Program-made: the position numbers and the translations under genes
In this document: piece after piece, positions 7,808 to 17,600 of the stretch
How the letters are laid out: every line of letters begins with the position of its first letter
How positions within the stretch are numbered: position 1 is the stretch's first letter
The notes under the pieces: generated by a model
Databases searched by the model: none
Told to the model about the DNA's origin: nothing
Seen by the model: the letters and a program-made list of their open reading frames with translations, nothing else
Assembly: GCA_001770935.1 (NCBI GenBank)
Contig: MESI01000012.1
Coordinates: 3,699-46,928, forward strand
Source: Burkholderiales bacterium RIFCSPLOWO2_12_FULL_61_40
GTDB taxonomy: Bacteria; Pseudomonadota; Gammaproteobacteria; Burkholderiales; Burkholderiaceae_C
Length of the DNA: 43,230 nt
Direction: 5' to 3'

Positions 7808-8433
7808 TACGTGTTGTTCTTTGCGACGACCATGGCATGGTCCGGCGCGGCATCAGAGAAACGCTTGCCGACGCGGTTGACATTCAAGTCATTGCAGAAG
7901 CGGGGAGTTACACCGAAGTTCGCGAAGTTCTTCGATCAACTCCTTGTGATGTGCTGCTCTTGGACCTCAACCTGCCCGGGCGAGGTGGGCTTGATGTGCT
8001 TGCCAGTCTGCGCGAAACCAATTCACCTATTCGAGTTTTGATTGTTTCCATGTTTGCGGAAGACCAGTACGCGATCCGGTGCCTGCGTGCGGGTGCCCAC
8101 GGATATTTAAACAAGGCAGGCGACCCAGCAGATCTCATCACCGCCGTACGGACGGTGGCCCTGGGGCGCAAATACCTGACACCCGAGGTATCCGAGATGT
8201 TGGTGGAGAACTTGGCTTCGCCGACAACAGAGGCGCTTCACAGCACACTATCGGAGCGTGAGCTGCAAACCTTACTCAAAATTGCATCCGGGAAGCGCTT
8301 GTCCGACATCGCCGAGGATCTCATGTTGAGCCCCAAAACCGTCAGTGTTTATCGGGCGCGGCTCTTGGAAAAACTTAAATTGGCCAACAATGCAGAGCTA
8401 GCGGTCTACGCCATTCGCAATGAATTGGTTTAA
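7804..8433 (+). CDS. LuxR/NarL-family response regulator
   Basis: A 209-residue DNA-binding response regulator. The receiver domain has D8/D9, phosphoacceptor D54 (LLLDLNLPG) and K104. The C-terminal LuxR-type helix-turn-helix (from ~146) starts LSERELQTLLKIASGK and contains SDIAEDLMLSPKTVSVYRAR. I place the start at GTG 7804, which overlaps the kinase stop codon (GTGA) and gives the standard receiver N-terminus; a longer in-frame ATG at 7705 would add 33 residues coded inside the kinase and is unlikely. The overlap implies translational coupling with its partner. The last gene of the pair ends 9 bases from the convergent fliR, with no obvious terminator between. Confidence 0.9.
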   Translation: MIRVVLCDDHGMVRRGIRETLADAVDIQVIAEAGSYTEVREVLRSTPCDVLLLDLNLPGRGGLDVLASLRETNSPIRVLIVSMFAEDQYAIRCLRAGAHGYLNKAGDPADLITAVRTVALGRKYLTPEVSEMLVENLASPTTEALHSTLSERELQTLLKIASGKRLSDIAEDLMLSPKTVSVYRARLLEKLKLANNAELAVYAIRNELV

Positions 8434-8442
8434 TCAAGGCCC

Positions 8443-9210
8443 TTAATTGCCACCGAACACCTCAATGGCGCGGCCCATGAGTGCAATGAAGGGTTGATCC
8501 AACATCGGGAGTGTCACAGCGATTCCGACCAAGCCCACGACCAGCGTGATCGGAAATCCGACCGCAAAAATATTCATCTGCGGCGCAACTCGGGAAATAA
8601 TCCCCAACGCCAAATTCGTAAACATCAACATACCGACCATCGGTAGGGCAATCCATAAAGCGCTGGCAAACAAGTCAGCGCCCAAACGATACAACTTCAT
8701 CTGGCCTAAGGCCTCTAGAAAATTCTGGTCCACGGGGAACGATTGGAAGCTTCGGTTCACGGCGACAAGCACCATCAAGTGACCATTCATCACCACAAAA
8801 AGCAAAGACGTCATTTGACCAAAGAAACGCGCCACCGCGCTGGACTGTGCGTTGAGGGTCGGATCAAAAAACGCCGCAAAATTCAGCCCCATTTGAAACC
8901 CGACTACCTCTCCAGCCAGCTCCACTGCAGCAAAGACAAGGCGGACAACGAACCCAATAGCCAGCCCGATTCCAACTTGCTGGAGCGCCACGCCAAATGC
9001 CTGTGGGTCGTTAAAACCGATGACGGGCATGGAAGGCAAACTCGCCTGGGTACCGAGCGCAACGAAGAAAGCAAGGGCAATTTTGGCCCTCGTCGGAAAA
9101 GCCCTGGAGGAAAACACCGGCGCCGTGGTGAACACCGCAAGCACACGCAGGAATGGCCACACCAAGGGCGACACCCACGCCATGAGCTGCGCCTCGGTGA
9201 ATGAGATCAC
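8443..9210 (-). CDS. fliR: Flagellar export apparatus membrane protein FliR
   Basis: FliR is part of the FliP5Q4R1 export gate in the MS ring through which flagellar subunits are secreted. The protein has 255 residues with about six hydrophobic segments (for example ALAFFVALGTQASL, ALWIALPMVGMLMFTNLALG and GFPITLVVGLVGIAVTL). Length is normal. The start is GTG at 9210 with GAAGG seven bases upstream. It is the last gene of the fliF-R operon, 13 bases after fliQ. Confidence 0.95.
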   Translation of the reverse strand: MISFTEAQLMAWVSPLVWPFLRVLAVFTTAPVFSSRAFPTRAKIALAFFVALGTQASLPSMPVIGFNDPQAFGVALQQVGIGLAIGFVVRLVFAAVELAGEVVGFQMGLNFAAFFDPTLNAQSSAVARFFGQMTSLLFVVMNGHLMVLVAVNRSFQSFPVDQNFLEALGQMKLYRLGADLFASALWIALPMVGMLMFTNLALGIISRVAPQMNIFAVGFPITLVVGLVGIAVTLPMLDQPFIALMGRAIEVFGGN

Positions 9211-9223
9211 GGCACAGCCTTCA

Positions 9224-9493
9224 TTAAGTTACCGTACCGGGTATCGCCTCAAGGGTCCGGCGAATGTATTCGACCAACATGGTCAGCATCCAAGGGCCGG
9301 CAATGGCAAAGACCGCGATCACTGCAATTAACTTGGGTACGAAGGCAAGAGTGGCTTCATGGATCTGCGTAACTGCCTGGAACAGGCTCACGAGCAGTCC
9401 AACCACCAAAGCAGCACCCAATACTGGCGAAGAGACCATCAGCAGCATCAAAAGGGCCTCTTGCCCCATAGTCAACACCATTTGAGAATTCAT
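9224..9493 (-). CDS. fliQ: Flagellar export apparatus protein FliQ
   Basis: FliQ is a small export-gate subunit with two membrane helices. The 89-residue protein shows both (about residues 13-38 and 52-75), with the family stretch VGLLVSLFQAVTQIHEATL between and across them. GAAGGGAG precedes ATG 9493 by seven bases. It lies between fliP and fliR, the invariant flagellar order. Confidence 0.95.
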   Translation of the reverse strand: MNSQMVLTMGQEALLMLLMVSSPVLGAALVVGLLVSLFQAVTQIHEATLAFVPKLIAVIAVFAIAGPWMLTMLVEYIRRTLEAIPGTVT

Positions 9494-9506
9494 AAATGCA
9501 CTCCCT

Positions 9507-10295
9507 TCAGGTCACAAAGCTGGCGGCCAATGACCCTATCAGCAGATTCCATCCGTCCGCCAACACAAACAACATGAGCTTGAACGGAAGCGCAACCAGC
9601 ACCGGTGACAACATCATCATCCCAAGTGACATCAAGACGCTCGAAACAACAATGTCAATCACCAGAAAGGGAATAAAAATCATAAATCCAATCTGGAAAG
9701 CAGATTTCAACTCGCTGATGACAAAAGCTGGAACCAACACACGAATCGGAGCTGTTTCCGCGGTAGCTTCTGGTCCGAGCTTTGCCAGTTTGGCAAACAA
9801 AGAAAAATCAGACTGCCGCGTTTGCTTCACCATAAAACTCCGTACGGGTGCCTCGGCCTTGCTGAGAGCCGCTTCAAATGGAATCGTATTTTTGGTGTAA
9901 GGCACATACGCGTCGGCATAGACGCGGTCCAGCGTGGGGCCCATCACAAAAAAAGTTAAAAACAGCGACAAACCCACAATGACCTGGTTTGGGGGCGCCG
10001 ACTGGGTCCCCAGTGCCTGACGCAATAGCGACAACACAATGACGATTCGCGTGAAACCCGTCATCATCAAGAGAACCGCTGGCAAGAACGACAGCGCCGT
10101 AAAAAACAACAGTGTCTGAATGGGTACCGAAAAGCTCATGCCCGAATCGCCAGCCCCCACCAGCAAGGGCAATTGCCCCCCGGATTGGGCAGCCGCCACA
10201 CCGTGCAGCGATGTCAGCACCCCTCCCAACAAACCCTTGCCAAGCACGCGCACACCCAGGAAGCGATGACTTCTCCAACGATAAACGGCACCCAT
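9507..10295 (-). CDS. fliP: Flagellar export gate protein FliP
   Basis: FliP forms the pentameric core of the export gate. From ATG 10295 the protein has 262 residues: a positively charged start and hydrophobic stretch forming a cleavable signal peptide ending near GVAAAQSG, then four membrane segments. Family motifs include [44 protein letters not shown] and [20 protein letters not shown] (each given within 25 residues of sequence only as landmarks). The open frame continues upstream to 10625, but that part overlaps fliO in another frame and is not FliP-like, so I use the start just after fliO. Confidence 0.93.
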   Translation of the reverse strand: MGAVYRWRSHRFLGVRVLGKGLLGGVLTSLHGVAAAQSGGQLPLLVGAGDSGMSFSVPIQTLLFFTALSFLPAVLLMMTGFTRIVIVLSLLRQALGTQSAPPNQVIVGLSLFLTFFVMGPTLDRVYADAYVPYTKNTIPFEAALSKAEAPVRSFMVKQTRQSDFSLFAKLAKLGPEATAETAPIRVLVPAFVISELKSAFQIGFMIFIPFLVIDIVVSSVLMSLGMMMLSPVLVALPFKLMLFVLADGWNLLIGSLAASFVT

Positions 10296-10297
10296 AT

Positions 10298-10612
10298 TCA
10301 GTTTGTTCCCACAAAATGCACGGAAGGAAGCTCGCCACTTGCTTTTTGGGACAACACCACGGGCGCGCAATGCAAGCAGGAAACCGCCTGGGGTGTCACT
10401 CCCAACGTCAACCAAACTCGCCCGCCTTCTGGGCCAACTTCCACGGTCACAACCCGTTGATGCGGTCCGACCGCCACCGCCGAAATGATTTTCGAATGAC
10501 CGCCAGCCCCCCCCTCTGCCTCCCTGGTGCGCTGCTTCACCCATTTGACGGCCATGGGAAGACAGGCAAGCAAAACAATGAAAAACACCACGGAAACAAA
10601 AGACTGCGTCAT
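10298..10612 (-). CDS. fliO: Flagellar biosynthesis protein FliO
   Basis: FliO is a small membrane protein that helps assemble the FliP pentamer. The 104-residue protein has one N-terminal membrane helix (about residues 5-24), a basic stretch KWVKQRTR and a small cytoplasmic domain with [15 protein letters not shown]. Sequence conservation in this family is poor; the assignment rests on size, topology and its place between fliN and fliP. It stops two bases before the fliP start, suggesting coupled translation. Confidence 0.9.
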   Translation of the reverse strand: MTQSFVSVVFFIVLLACLPMAVKWVKQRTREAEGGAGGHSKIISAVAVGPHQRVVTVEVGPEGGRVWLTLGVTPQAVSCLHCAPVVLSQKASGELPSVHFVGTN

Positions 10613-10621
10613 CCCGACCGA

Positions 10622-11068
10622 TCAACTTTTACTGATCCGGCGCAGACGCTCAGACGGCGTCACCACATCGGTCAAGCGAATACCAAATTTATCATTCACC
10701 ACCACAACCTCCCCTTGGGCGATCAGATAGCCATTGACCAAAACATCCATAGGCTCGCCGGCCAGTGCATCCAACTCAACGACGGAGCCCTGGCCCAGTT
10801 GCAAGATGTGTTTGATTGGCACCTTGGTGCGGCCCAGCTCAACCGACAGCTGAACCGGTATGTCCAGCACCATATTGATGTCGTTGATCGGGGCTTCGCC
10901 GCCACCACTCGGAAATGAGGAAAACGGCTTGGGGGCATCCCCCGCCATCACACCGCCCGGCTGCCCATCAGACCCCGTAGATTCGGAGGCCTTTTGTTCC
11001 AGCAGGGCTTCCGCCCAATCGGCCATTCCATCGTCAGCCGCCTCATCGGGTCTGTCTTCAGATGCCAT
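10622..11068 (-). CDS. fliN: Flagellar motor switch protein FliN
   Basis: FliN forms the lower C-ring, binds FliH and takes part in rotation switching. The 148 residues comprise an acidic N-terminal extension (~60) and a C-terminal SpoA domain with [31 protein letters not shown] and [19 protein letters not shown] lies six bases before ATG 11068. The gene overlaps the end of fliM by 11 bases, so translation is probably coupled. Confidence 0.96.
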   Translation of the reverse strand: MASEDRPDEAADDGMADWAEALLEQKASESTGSDGQPGGVMAGDAPKPFSSFPSGGGEAPINDINMVLDIPVQLSVELGRTKVPIKHILQLGQGSVVELDALAGEPMDVLVNGYLIAQGEVVVVNDKFGIRLTDVVTPSERLRRISKS

Positions 11069-12062
11069 TTCTTTCTCCTAACCAATTTTGGTCGTTGCCG
11101 CGCAACGCCCTGTCAATGCGAATTGCATATTTGGAGTTATGGGTACCGTATTGACACTCAAAGATGGGCACGCCGTCCACACACGCCTGAATTCTAGGTA
11201 AACGGTCCAATTCAATAAAATCGCCTTTCTTCATGCCCAGCAACTGCTCCACAGTCGCGTCAGCACGCGCCAACTCGGCAACCAAAACAACTTCCGCGGC
11301 TTGAATTTCGCGTGTCAGCACATTGACCCAACGCCGGTCCACCTCGATGGAGTCACCTTGCGTGGATGAATACAACACATCCCGAATGGGCTCCAACGTG
11401 GAATAAGGAAAGCAAAAATGAATGGCGCCAGAAATATCGCCAATTTCCAACTGGAACGAGGTTGAAATCACAATTTCACTCGGTGTGGCGATATTGGCAA
11501 ATTGTGGCTGCATCTCCGAGCGCTGGTACTCCAGTTCCAGGGGGTAGATCCCCTTCCACGCTTTCTTGTACTCCGCCGTGATCACATCAACCAACCGATT
11601 GATGACACGCTGCTCAGTTGCGGAGAAATCCCGGCCTTCGATCCGGGTCTGGAATTTCCCGATGCCGCCGTACAAGGTGTCAATCACACCAAACACCAAA
11701 GCGGGTTCACACACCACCATGCCACTTCCCCGCAAGGGTCGAATCGCAACGATATTGAAGTTCGTTGGTACGGCCAACTCTCTCAAAAAAGCACTGTATC
11801 GCTGCACCACCACGGAACCGACCGATATCTCAGGACTGCGGCGAATGAAGTTGAAAAGACCAACCCTCAAATTGCGCGCAAAACGCTCGTTGACGATCTC
11901 CATGGTGGGCATACGCCCACGCACAATGCGTTCCTGGCTGGAAATGTTGTAGGCGCGAACCTCCCCGTGTTCCGCGGCTTCTTCAACGGTTTTCTGACTT
12001 TCACCAGTAACTCCTTCAAGGAGGGCGTCAACTTCTTCCTGGGAAAGAAATGATTCACTCAT
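11058..12062 (-). CDS. fliM: Flagellar motor switch protein FliM
   Basis: FliM is the middle C-ring protein and the receiver of CheY-P. The 334-residue protein starts with the CheY-binding peptide LSQEEVDALLEG, then the CheC-like middle domain (~45-230; contains the GGIGKF motif that contacts FliG) and a C-terminal SpoA domain ending in the ~RIQACVDGVPIFECQYG region. Length is typical. AGGTG precedes ATG 12062. This is the point where the che operon on the left meets the motor. Confidence 0.96.
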   Translation of the reverse strand: MSESFLSQEEVDALLEGVTGESQKTVEEAAEHGEVRAYNISSQERIVRGRMPTMEIVNERFARNLRVGLFNFIRRSPEISVGSVVVQRYSAFLRELAVPTNFNIVAIRPLRGSGMVVCEPALVFGVIDTLYGGIGKFQTRIEGRDFSATEQRVINRLVDVITAEYKKAWKGIYPLELEYQRSEMQPQFANIATPSEIVISTSFQLEIGDISGAIHFCFPYSTLEPIRDVLYSSTQGDSIEVDRRWVNVLTREIQAAEVVLVAELARADATVEQLLGMKKGDFIELDRLPRIQACVDGVPIFECQYGTHNSKYAIRIDRALRGNDQNWLGERNGI

Positions 12063-12083
12063 ACAACAGCACCTGAATCTCCA

Positions 12084-12692
12084 TCACTGGATAATAAAGC
12101 TGGAAAACAAGACCCCGGTCACTGGATATTCCGTATGTGCTTTTTTCCTACTGGCTTTTTTAGACTTTTTGGGAGGCTCTGCGTCCTCGTCATCGTCTTC
12201 ACCACCGCCAAAAGGGAGCGAAGTTTCGCGAAGAATATCTTTTGCAAGCAGCTCTTTACCCTCCTGCTTCAAAAGTTCCTCTGCAGTGCGCTGGGAAATC
12301 AGCATCAGGATGCCGCTGCGAATGGTCGGGAGGTAGGCCTTCACGGAGTCGGAGGCGTGTGCATCCGTCACCACCAAAGTGACACCGACCTGAGCTACCC
12401 TCTCCCCTCCCTGATCCGCCAGATTCACCACCATATTGTCCAATGGCAAATAGACCGGAGGCGTTTGGGATTTGGCACGGGATTGCGCCTTGGTGGAGGT
12501 CTCCTCGGCTCCATCGGCTCCTTCTTCTGCGGCCGCCCGCTGCTTGCTGATGTAGAAGAACGCGCCACCGCCACCCAATACAAGTAGAAGTACCACCCCG
12601 ACGATGATGATCAGCATCTTCTTGCTCTTGGCAGGGGCTTTTCCGGAATCGGATGATTCAGATGCATCAGCTGCTTTGGGTTTCCCAGACAC
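12084..12692 (-). CDS. fliL: Flagellar basal body-associated protein FliL
   Basis: FliL is a single-pass inner-membrane protein near the stators. The 202-residue protein has a cytoplasmic tail of ~25 residues, a membrane helix (MLIIIVGVVLLLVLGGGGAF), and a periplasmic domain containing YLPLDNMVVNLAD and the stomatin-like fold region. A charged insert rich in D, E and K (about 165-185) precedes the C-terminus. The start is GTG at 12692 with AAGGA seven bases upstream. A 111-base gap separates it from fliK. Confidence 0.92.
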   Translation of the reverse strand: MSGKPKAADASESSDSGKAPAKSKKMLIIIVGVVLLLVLGGGGAFFYISKQRAAAEEGADGAEETSTKAQSRAKSQTPPVYLPLDNMVVNLADQGGERVAQVGVTLVVTDAHASDSVKAYLPTIRSGILMLISQRTAEELLKQEGKELLAKDILRETSLPFGGGEDDDEDAEPPKKSKKASRKKAHTEYPVTGVLFSSFIIQ

Positions 12693-12803
12693 AATATTTC
12701 CTTAATGAGGTCCGTCCATTATTGGACACATCCGCCAGGCACAAAGCGCAAATAAACTGCACTAACCCAGCCACCGAACGGATCTTGACATATTCCGCAC
12801 CCG

Positions 12804-13979
12804 CTAAACGAAAAGATCCAAGGCGCGCCCCGAAGTGCGGCTTGTTTGGGGGCGCGAATCGGCGGGAATAGGCTGTGCCGAGATCACGGTGGCCTGTCGC
12901 CCCCCCGATTGAGCCTTACGGTCCTGCGCACCTTGATTGCCAGCCCCTGCCGTATCGACAGAAACGCCTGACAACACCAGGCCCTCGCGGTGCAGCATGT
13001 CCTTCAAGTGCAGGCTGGCATTCTCCAGCACCTCGCGGGCCCGCAACTCATCGGTGCGAAACGCCACCTGCGCTTCATTGCCCTGCATGCTGATGCTCAC
13101 CTCCACCGGGCTGTCGCCGATACCCTCCAGCGTCATTTCGGCGTTTTTAACATCATTCGAAATCCAGTATTTCACCTGCTCCGCAACATACACTTCGGAT
13201 GGTGGAACCACCGCCGACTCCGTCAACACTGCGGTTGCCGGAGCCCCCGTGGGGACCGCTTGAGGTGGCTGAGCCCCCTCCGTGGCATTTGACTTGAAGA
13301 TGGCGTGCTCACTTACTTTGTCTTCACGCCGAACAGCCACTACAGCCGTTGCCAACGCGGTGTCGACCGGGGAGGGTCGATTGAACACATCTTCTGCTTT
13401 TTGCAGTTTGGAAAGCGCCTGTACATCAGTCTGGACATTGCTTGCGGCCACGTCTGTAGCTGCCTGATTCGCCGTGAAGTCCGGCAAGCCCTTGCCAGAT
13501 TTTCGTGTTGTTGGCGTCGTGGACTCGGCCACCAGACCTGGCTGTGACAGCGCGTTGGGCGTCAGAGCGTCTGAGGGCAGGCGCAACGCAGAGCCTTTTG
13601 TGGGACTGCCAGGAACATTCAAAGGTGCAACGGTAGCAGACGCAACCGTCGGATCCGCCTGCACTGGACTCCATTGCATGGACTGCGCAAGCAGAGCAGC
13701 GGCATCCATAGGCACATCAGGATCTGCCGCCAGCGCCGCCGCAGTCAGTGTGGACGCCAGCATAGACCCGTCTTGAGGCGCTGGCAAAGACGACTGTGAC
13801 GGCTCCTCGTCATTGGTCAGCGTTACGGTTGTATCCAAAGCAGCCAAAACTGCCATAAAACCACCTGCGCCCCCCGCACCCGCCTGGTCCGTGCCTGAAG
13901 CCTTTCCCTTGGTGCCTTTGGCATTTGAAGCAGCGGTCGGTTTCGCCTCGCTGGAGGTATGTGCTTTTTCGATGGTCAT
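12804..13979 (-). CDS. fliK: Flagellar hook-length control protein FliK
   Basis: FliK measures the hook and switches the export apparatus from hook to filament substrates. The 391-residue protein has a long low-complexity region rich in Ala, Pro, Ser and Thr and a conserved C-terminal domain (~255-350) with VEVSISMQGNEAQVAF and ASLHLKDMLHREGLVLSGV. It is exported, so no membrane segment is expected or seen. Its ATG at 13979 overlaps the fliJ region by four bases (ATGA) with the fliJ start further upstream, so the two are translationally linked. Confidence 0.9.
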   Translation of the reverse strand: MTIEKAHTSSEAKPTAASNAKGTKGKASGTDQAGAGGAGGFMAVLAALDTTVTLTNDEEPSQSSLPAPQDGSMLASTLTAAALAADPDVPMDAAALLAQSMQWSPVQADPTVASATVAPLNVPGSPTKGSALRLPSDALTPNALSQPGLVAESTTPTTRKSGKGLPDFTANQAATDVAASNVQTDVQALSKLQKAEDVFNRPSPVDTALATAVVAVRREDKVSEHAIFKSNATEGAQPPQAVPTGAPATAVLTESAVVPPSEVYVAEQVKYWISNDVKNAEMTLEGIGDSPVEVSISMQGNEAQVAFRTDELRAREVLENASLHLKDMLHREGLVLSGVSVDTAGAGNQGAQDRKAQSGGRQATVISAQPIPADSRPQTSRTSGRALDLFV

Positions 13980-14443
13980 AGGGTTTCCCCGCTCATGGTT
14001 CGCGCCCGAATCCGGGCATGTTGCATCCCTGCAAATTCATCTGTCAATCGCTGCTCCTTGCGTCTTTGCGTCAGTTGCAGGGCGGACTGCCGTGTTTCCA
14101 GAACCTGCTTCAGGCCAGCCAAACGGAATTCCGACTGCAATAGCGCCTGCGCCGCTAATTCCACCTGGCGATTCGCTTTGCTGATCGCATCGGTCTGCAA
14201 CACAATGGCCTGCTGAAGCCGGGCGGTAAATTGGTAATGGTGCCGGATCAACTCCGCCGACAGGGCCACGTAGGTGGGACTTGACCAGCGGGCATCGGTT
14301 TCCCCCGCATACCCTTGCAATTGCGCCATCTGATGCTGCGCACCGCCCAGGGCGCGTTGGGCTCTGGCGGCGGCCTTGGCAAGGTCGTCGCGTTGACGGG
14401 TGGCCAATTCAATCGCCAAAACAATACTTCTCAGTTCAGACAT
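13976..14443 (-). CDS. fliJ: Flagellar export chaperone FliJ
   Basis: FliJ is the coiled-coil stalk of the export ATPase, similar in role to the gamma subunit of F1. The 155 residues are almost wholly helical with heptad patterning (for example AAARAQRALGGAQHQMAQLQ). Size fits the family. GGAG lies six bases before ATG 14443. Its stop codon overlaps the fliK start (ATGA). It is 31 bases from fliI. Confidence 0.93.
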   Translation of the reverse strand: MSELRSIVLAIELATRQRDDLAKAAARAQRALGGAQHQMAQLQGYAGETDARWSSPTYVALSAELIRHHYQFTARLQQAIVLQTDAISKANRQVELAAQALLQSEFRLAGLKQVLETRQSALQLTQRRKEQRLTDEFAGMQHARIRARTMSGETL

Positions 14444-14474
14444 GGCCGCTCCAAGGGGTGTGCTCTAGCTCTGG

Positions 14475-15893
14475 TCATCCAAAATTCGGATTCAGCGAAG
14501 TCGCCGCAGACATCTCCGCCACAACCATGTGCATAGGAGCCGGCTCGTACATGTCTTGCTGCAAGAAATGGCTCATATGGGCATGTAAAGCAATGGCCTC
14601 GTCGAGTGCGGGGTCCGAACCTTGTGCATAGGCACCAATCTGTACCAAATCGCGACTGCGCTCGTACTTCGAGTAAACCGCCCGAAAGCGGCGGGCCAGT
14701 TCAAAGTGGGCCCGAGGCACCACGTTGTGCATCACGCGGGAGGCCGACTGCTCCACATCAATCGCCGGGTAGTGGCCGGACTCCGCCAAGGTCCGCGACA
14801 AAACGATGTGTCCATCCAAAATTGCCCGTGCAGCATCCGCAATCGGATCTTGCTGGTCATCGCCTTCGGACAGCACCGTGTAGAAGGCCGTAATGGACCC
14901 CACCCCATTCAAACCGTTGCCACTGCGCTCGACCAACTGCGGCAGTTTGGCGAAACACGAGGGGGGATAACCTTTGGTGGCAGGGGGCTCCCCAATGGCC
15001 AAGGCAATTTCGCGCTGCGCCATGGCATACCGGGTCAATGAGTCCATCAGCAACAGTACATGTTTTCCCTCGTCCCGAAAACTCTCGGCAATGGCGGTCG
15101 CATAGGAGGCGCCTTGCATGCGTAGCAGGGGCGGAGCATCGGCTGGAGCCGCCACCACCACCGAGCGCGCCCGGCCTTCGGCGCCCAATATATCTTCAAT
15201 GAACTCTTTGACCTCTCGGCCCCGCTCACCGATCAGACCCACCACAATCACGTCGGCTTGTGTGTAGCGGGCCATCATGCCGAGCAGCACACTTTTGCCC
15301 ACCCCAGAGCCCGCGAACAGGCCAATACGCTGTCCGCGGCCGACCGATAGCAATGCGTTGATCGCCCGCACCCCCGTGTCCAAAGGTTCCCGCACGGGTG
15401 CCCGGTCCATGGCGTTGATGGGCTTGCGGTCCAAAGGCCGGGAACTCACGTCGGCAATCGGCCCCAAGCGGTCCATCGGATTGCCCTGAGAATCCACCAC
15501 CCGGCCCAGCAATCCGTCACCCAAGGGCAGCCGCAACATGCCAGCATCGGCGGCTGACACAGTGGAAGCAGCCTCACCCAGGCGAGGCACAGGCACATAG
15601 GCGGCAGCGGGCGCCACGCCCGCACCGCTGGACAAACCATAGACATCACCGGCGGGCATTAGAAAGGCCCGGTCTCCGGAAAAGCCCACCACTTCGGCCA
15701 ACACCGGTTCCCGTGACTTCATCGACACCACACACTGCGAGCCCACGGGCACCCGGATTCCAGAAGCTTCCAGCACCAGGCCGGTCAAGCGGGTCAGGGT
15801 GCCGCGCACCTCCAGCGTGCTGTCGTGCGCCACACTCTGGCGGGCCCGGTCCAGAAACTCCTGCCACTTTCCGCTGGGTTCAGTCGATGCCAT
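14475..15893 (-). CDS. fliI: Flagellum-specific ATPase FliI
   Basis: FliI is the hexameric ATPase that feeds substrates to the export gate. The 472-residue protein has Walker A AGSGVGKS at 194-201, Walker B ending in D284 ([18 protein letters not shown]), and the conserved [13 protein letters not shown] loop. An N-terminal segment (~1-25) is the usual FliH-binding region. Length is normal for the family. It overlaps the end of fliH by 14 bases and works with FliH and FliJ. Confidence 0.97.
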   Translation of the reverse strand: MASTEPSGKWQEFLDRARQSVAHDSTLEVRGTLTRLTGLVLEASGIRVPVGSQCVVSMKSREPVLAEVVGFSGDRAFLMPAGDVYGLSSGAGVAPAAAYVPVPRLGEAASTVSAADAGMLRLPLGDGLLGRVVDSQGNPMDRLGPIADVSSRPLDRKPINAMDRAPVREPLDTGVRAINALLSVGRGQRIGLFAGSGVGKSVLLGMMARYTQADVIVVGLIGERGREVKEFIEDILGAEGRARSVVVAAPADAPPLLRMQGASYATAIAESFRDEGKHVLLLMDSLTRYAMAQREIALAIGEPPATKGYPPSCFAKLPQLVERSGNGLNGVGSITAFYTVLSEGDDQQDPIADAARAILDGHIVLSRTLAESGHYPAIDVEQSASRVMHNVVPRAHFELARRFRAVYSKYERSRDLVQIGAYAQGSDPALDEAIALHAHMSHFLQQDMYEPAPMHMVVAEMSAATSLNPNFG

Positions 15894-16578
15894 CGCCCAC
15901 CTCCCACGCAGAATCCAACCCCAAACTGGCTACGGAACGCTGCCAGCGTTTTTCCAGAGTGCCATCCACCACGGTGCCCGCCGACTCGACCAGGCAGCCC
16001 CCCCGTGCGATCGAGGTGTCCGCCAGCAAAGTGAGTGACAAGCCCGAAAACTCCGTGCGCAGCACCTCGGCCAGTACATCCTGGTCCAGAGGGTTCAAGC
16101 GAACCAAAGCTGCCTTGCTGTCGATAGCCAATACACCCAGGGCTTCCCGGATGACGGGCTGCAGGGCATTGGGGTTGGTGGACAACTCATGGCGCAGCAC
16201 CTGGCGCGCCAACTCACAGGCCAACTCCAAAACGCCCTTGGCCATCACCTGCTCTTGCTCTGCAATTTGCGCCTGCGCAGACTCCAACAGTTGGCCAAAT
16301 TGCAGGGCCGCTTCCTGCCCTTGCGTGGCAATGTATTCGTTGATCTGCCGTTGGCCTTCCAGGGTCGCCTGTGCATGGCCCTGGGCGAAACCCTGGGAAT
16401 AACCGTCGTCAAAACCCGCCTGCCGGAGCACGCTTTCTTTGGCCTGTGCCTGTGCCTCCTCCTGCGCCTTGAGTTTGGCGGCAAACCGCAGGGACGACTG
16501 GTCCACCGCACCAAACTGCCAGTCGGTGACTGCGCCGACTTCTTCGCCGGGAATAAAGCGTGAATGGGTACGGGTCAT
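15880..16578 (-). CDS. fliH: Flagellar export ATPase regulator FliH
   Basis: FliH dimers hold FliI and tether it to FliN in the C-ring. The 232-residue protein has a Gln/Ala-rich helical middle with a small-residue pattern ([13 protein letters not shown], ~75-87, like the AxxxG repeats of FliH) and a C-terminal FliH/V-ATPase-E-like domain. It starts at ATG 16578, whose A is shared with the fliG stop codon (TGATG), a sign of translational coupling. A GTG or later start is not needed. Confidence 0.92.
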   Translation of the reverse strand: MTRTHSRFIPGEEVGAVTDWQFGAVDQSSLRFAAKLKAQEEAQAQAKESVLRQAGFDDGYSQGFAQGHAQATLEGQRQINEYIATQGQEAALQFGQLLESAQAQIAEQEQVMAKGVLELACELARQVLRHELSTNPNALQPVIREALGVLAIDSKAALVRLNPLDQDVLAEVLRTEFSGLSLTLLADTSIARGGCLVESAGTVVDGTLEKRWQRSVASLGLDSAWEVGDGID

Positions 16579-17579
16579 CAGACCATGGCGTCGTCGCCAC
16601 CCCCGCCGCCAATCACAATCTGGCCTTCGTCGGCCAAACGGCGCACCGTTTTGAGAATTTCCTTTTGCTGGGCTTCCACCTCGGACAGGCGCATGGGACC
16701 GCGGGACTCCAGATCCTCCCGCAAGGTGGCGGCAGCCCGTGAGGACATATTGGCCAGGATTTTTTCCTTGAGTTCGGGCTGTGCACCCTTGAGCGCCACG
16801 ATAAGAACGTCGGAGGACACTTCCTTCAACACCATCTGAATGGCCTTGTCGTCGAGTTTGATCACATCGTCAAACACAAACATCTTGTCCATGATCTTCT
16901 GGGCCAGATCGGCATCATGGCTGCGGATCGACTCAATCACGGTGCCTTCAATCGCCGTACCCATCAGGTTGATCATCTCCGCAGCGGTTTTGACACCGCC
17001 CAGCGACGACTTGCGGATCTTGTCGCCACCGGCCAGCACCTTGAACAAAACTTCGTTAAGGTCTTTGAGGGCGGTCGGCTGGATACCTTCCATGGTGGCC
17101 ACCCGCAGCATGACCTCGTTGCGCTGGCGCTCGGTCAGGTTTTTCAGCACGTCGGCGGCCTGGTCGAAGTCCAGGTGCACCAAAATGGCCGCCACAATTT
17201 GCGGATGTTCGTTGCGCAGCAGCTCGGCCACTGACAAGGGGTCCATCCACTTCAGGCTTTCAATGCCGGAGACGTCCCCTCCTTGCAAAATGCGGTCGAT
17301 CAGCAAGGCCGCCTTGTCATCGCCCAGCGCCAGCTTCAGCACCGAACGGACATAGTCGCCCGAGTTGGACACCAGCAAACTCTGCGACGCAGCCACCCCG
17401 GTGAATTTACCTACCACCTCGTCAACCCGCTCGCGGGTGATCTGGGAGGTTTTGGCAATCGCCTCTCCCAGCTTTTGCACCTCTTTGGGTGACAAATGCT
17501 TGAACACCTCCGATGCTTCTGCCTCACCCAGAGACATCATCAGAATTGCCGCGTCTTGTAGTCCGTCGTCTTGTGCCAT
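16578..17579 (-). CDS. fliG: Flagellar motor switch protein FliG
   Basis: FliG is the torque-generating rotor protein between FliF and FliM. The 333-residue protein has the N-terminal FliF-binding domain, the middle domain with the EHPQIVAAILVHLD motif that contacts FliM, and the C-terminal charged helix region that faces MotA (for example IRSHDADLAQKIMDKMFVFDD). Normal length; the tail ends in a Gly/Asp-rich stretch. No strong ribosome-binding site is seen before ATG 17579; it starts 21 bases after fliF. Confidence 0.97.
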   Translation of the reverse strand: MAQDDGLQDAAILMMSLGEAEASEVFKHLSPKEVQKLGEAIAKTSQITRERVDEVVGKFTGVAASQSLLVSNSGDYVRSVLKLALGDDKAALLIDRILQGGDVSGIESLKWMDPLSVAELLRNEHPQIVAAILVHLDFDQAADVLKNLTERQRNEVMLRVATMEGIQPTALKDLNEVLFKVLAGGDKIRKSSLGGVKTAAEMINLMGTAIEGTVIESIRSHDADLAQKIMDKMFVFDDVIKLDDKAIQMVLKEVSSDVLIVALKGAQPELKEKILANMSSRAAATLREDLESRGPMRLSEVEAQQKEILKTVRRLADEGQIVIGGGGGDDAMV

Positions 17580-17600
17580 GGTGCTATTTTGCGCCGGACT

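Noticed and set aside
10296..10625. Upstream extension of the fliP open frame to 372 residues
   Set aside because: It overlaps fliO in another frame and is not FliP-like; the signal peptide begins at ATG 10295.
12758..12773. Sigma-54-like element (TGGC...TGCA) before fliL on the minus strand
   Set aside because: Spacing fits but four consensus bases do not, and flagellar genes of Burkholderiales are usually not sigma-54 dependent.
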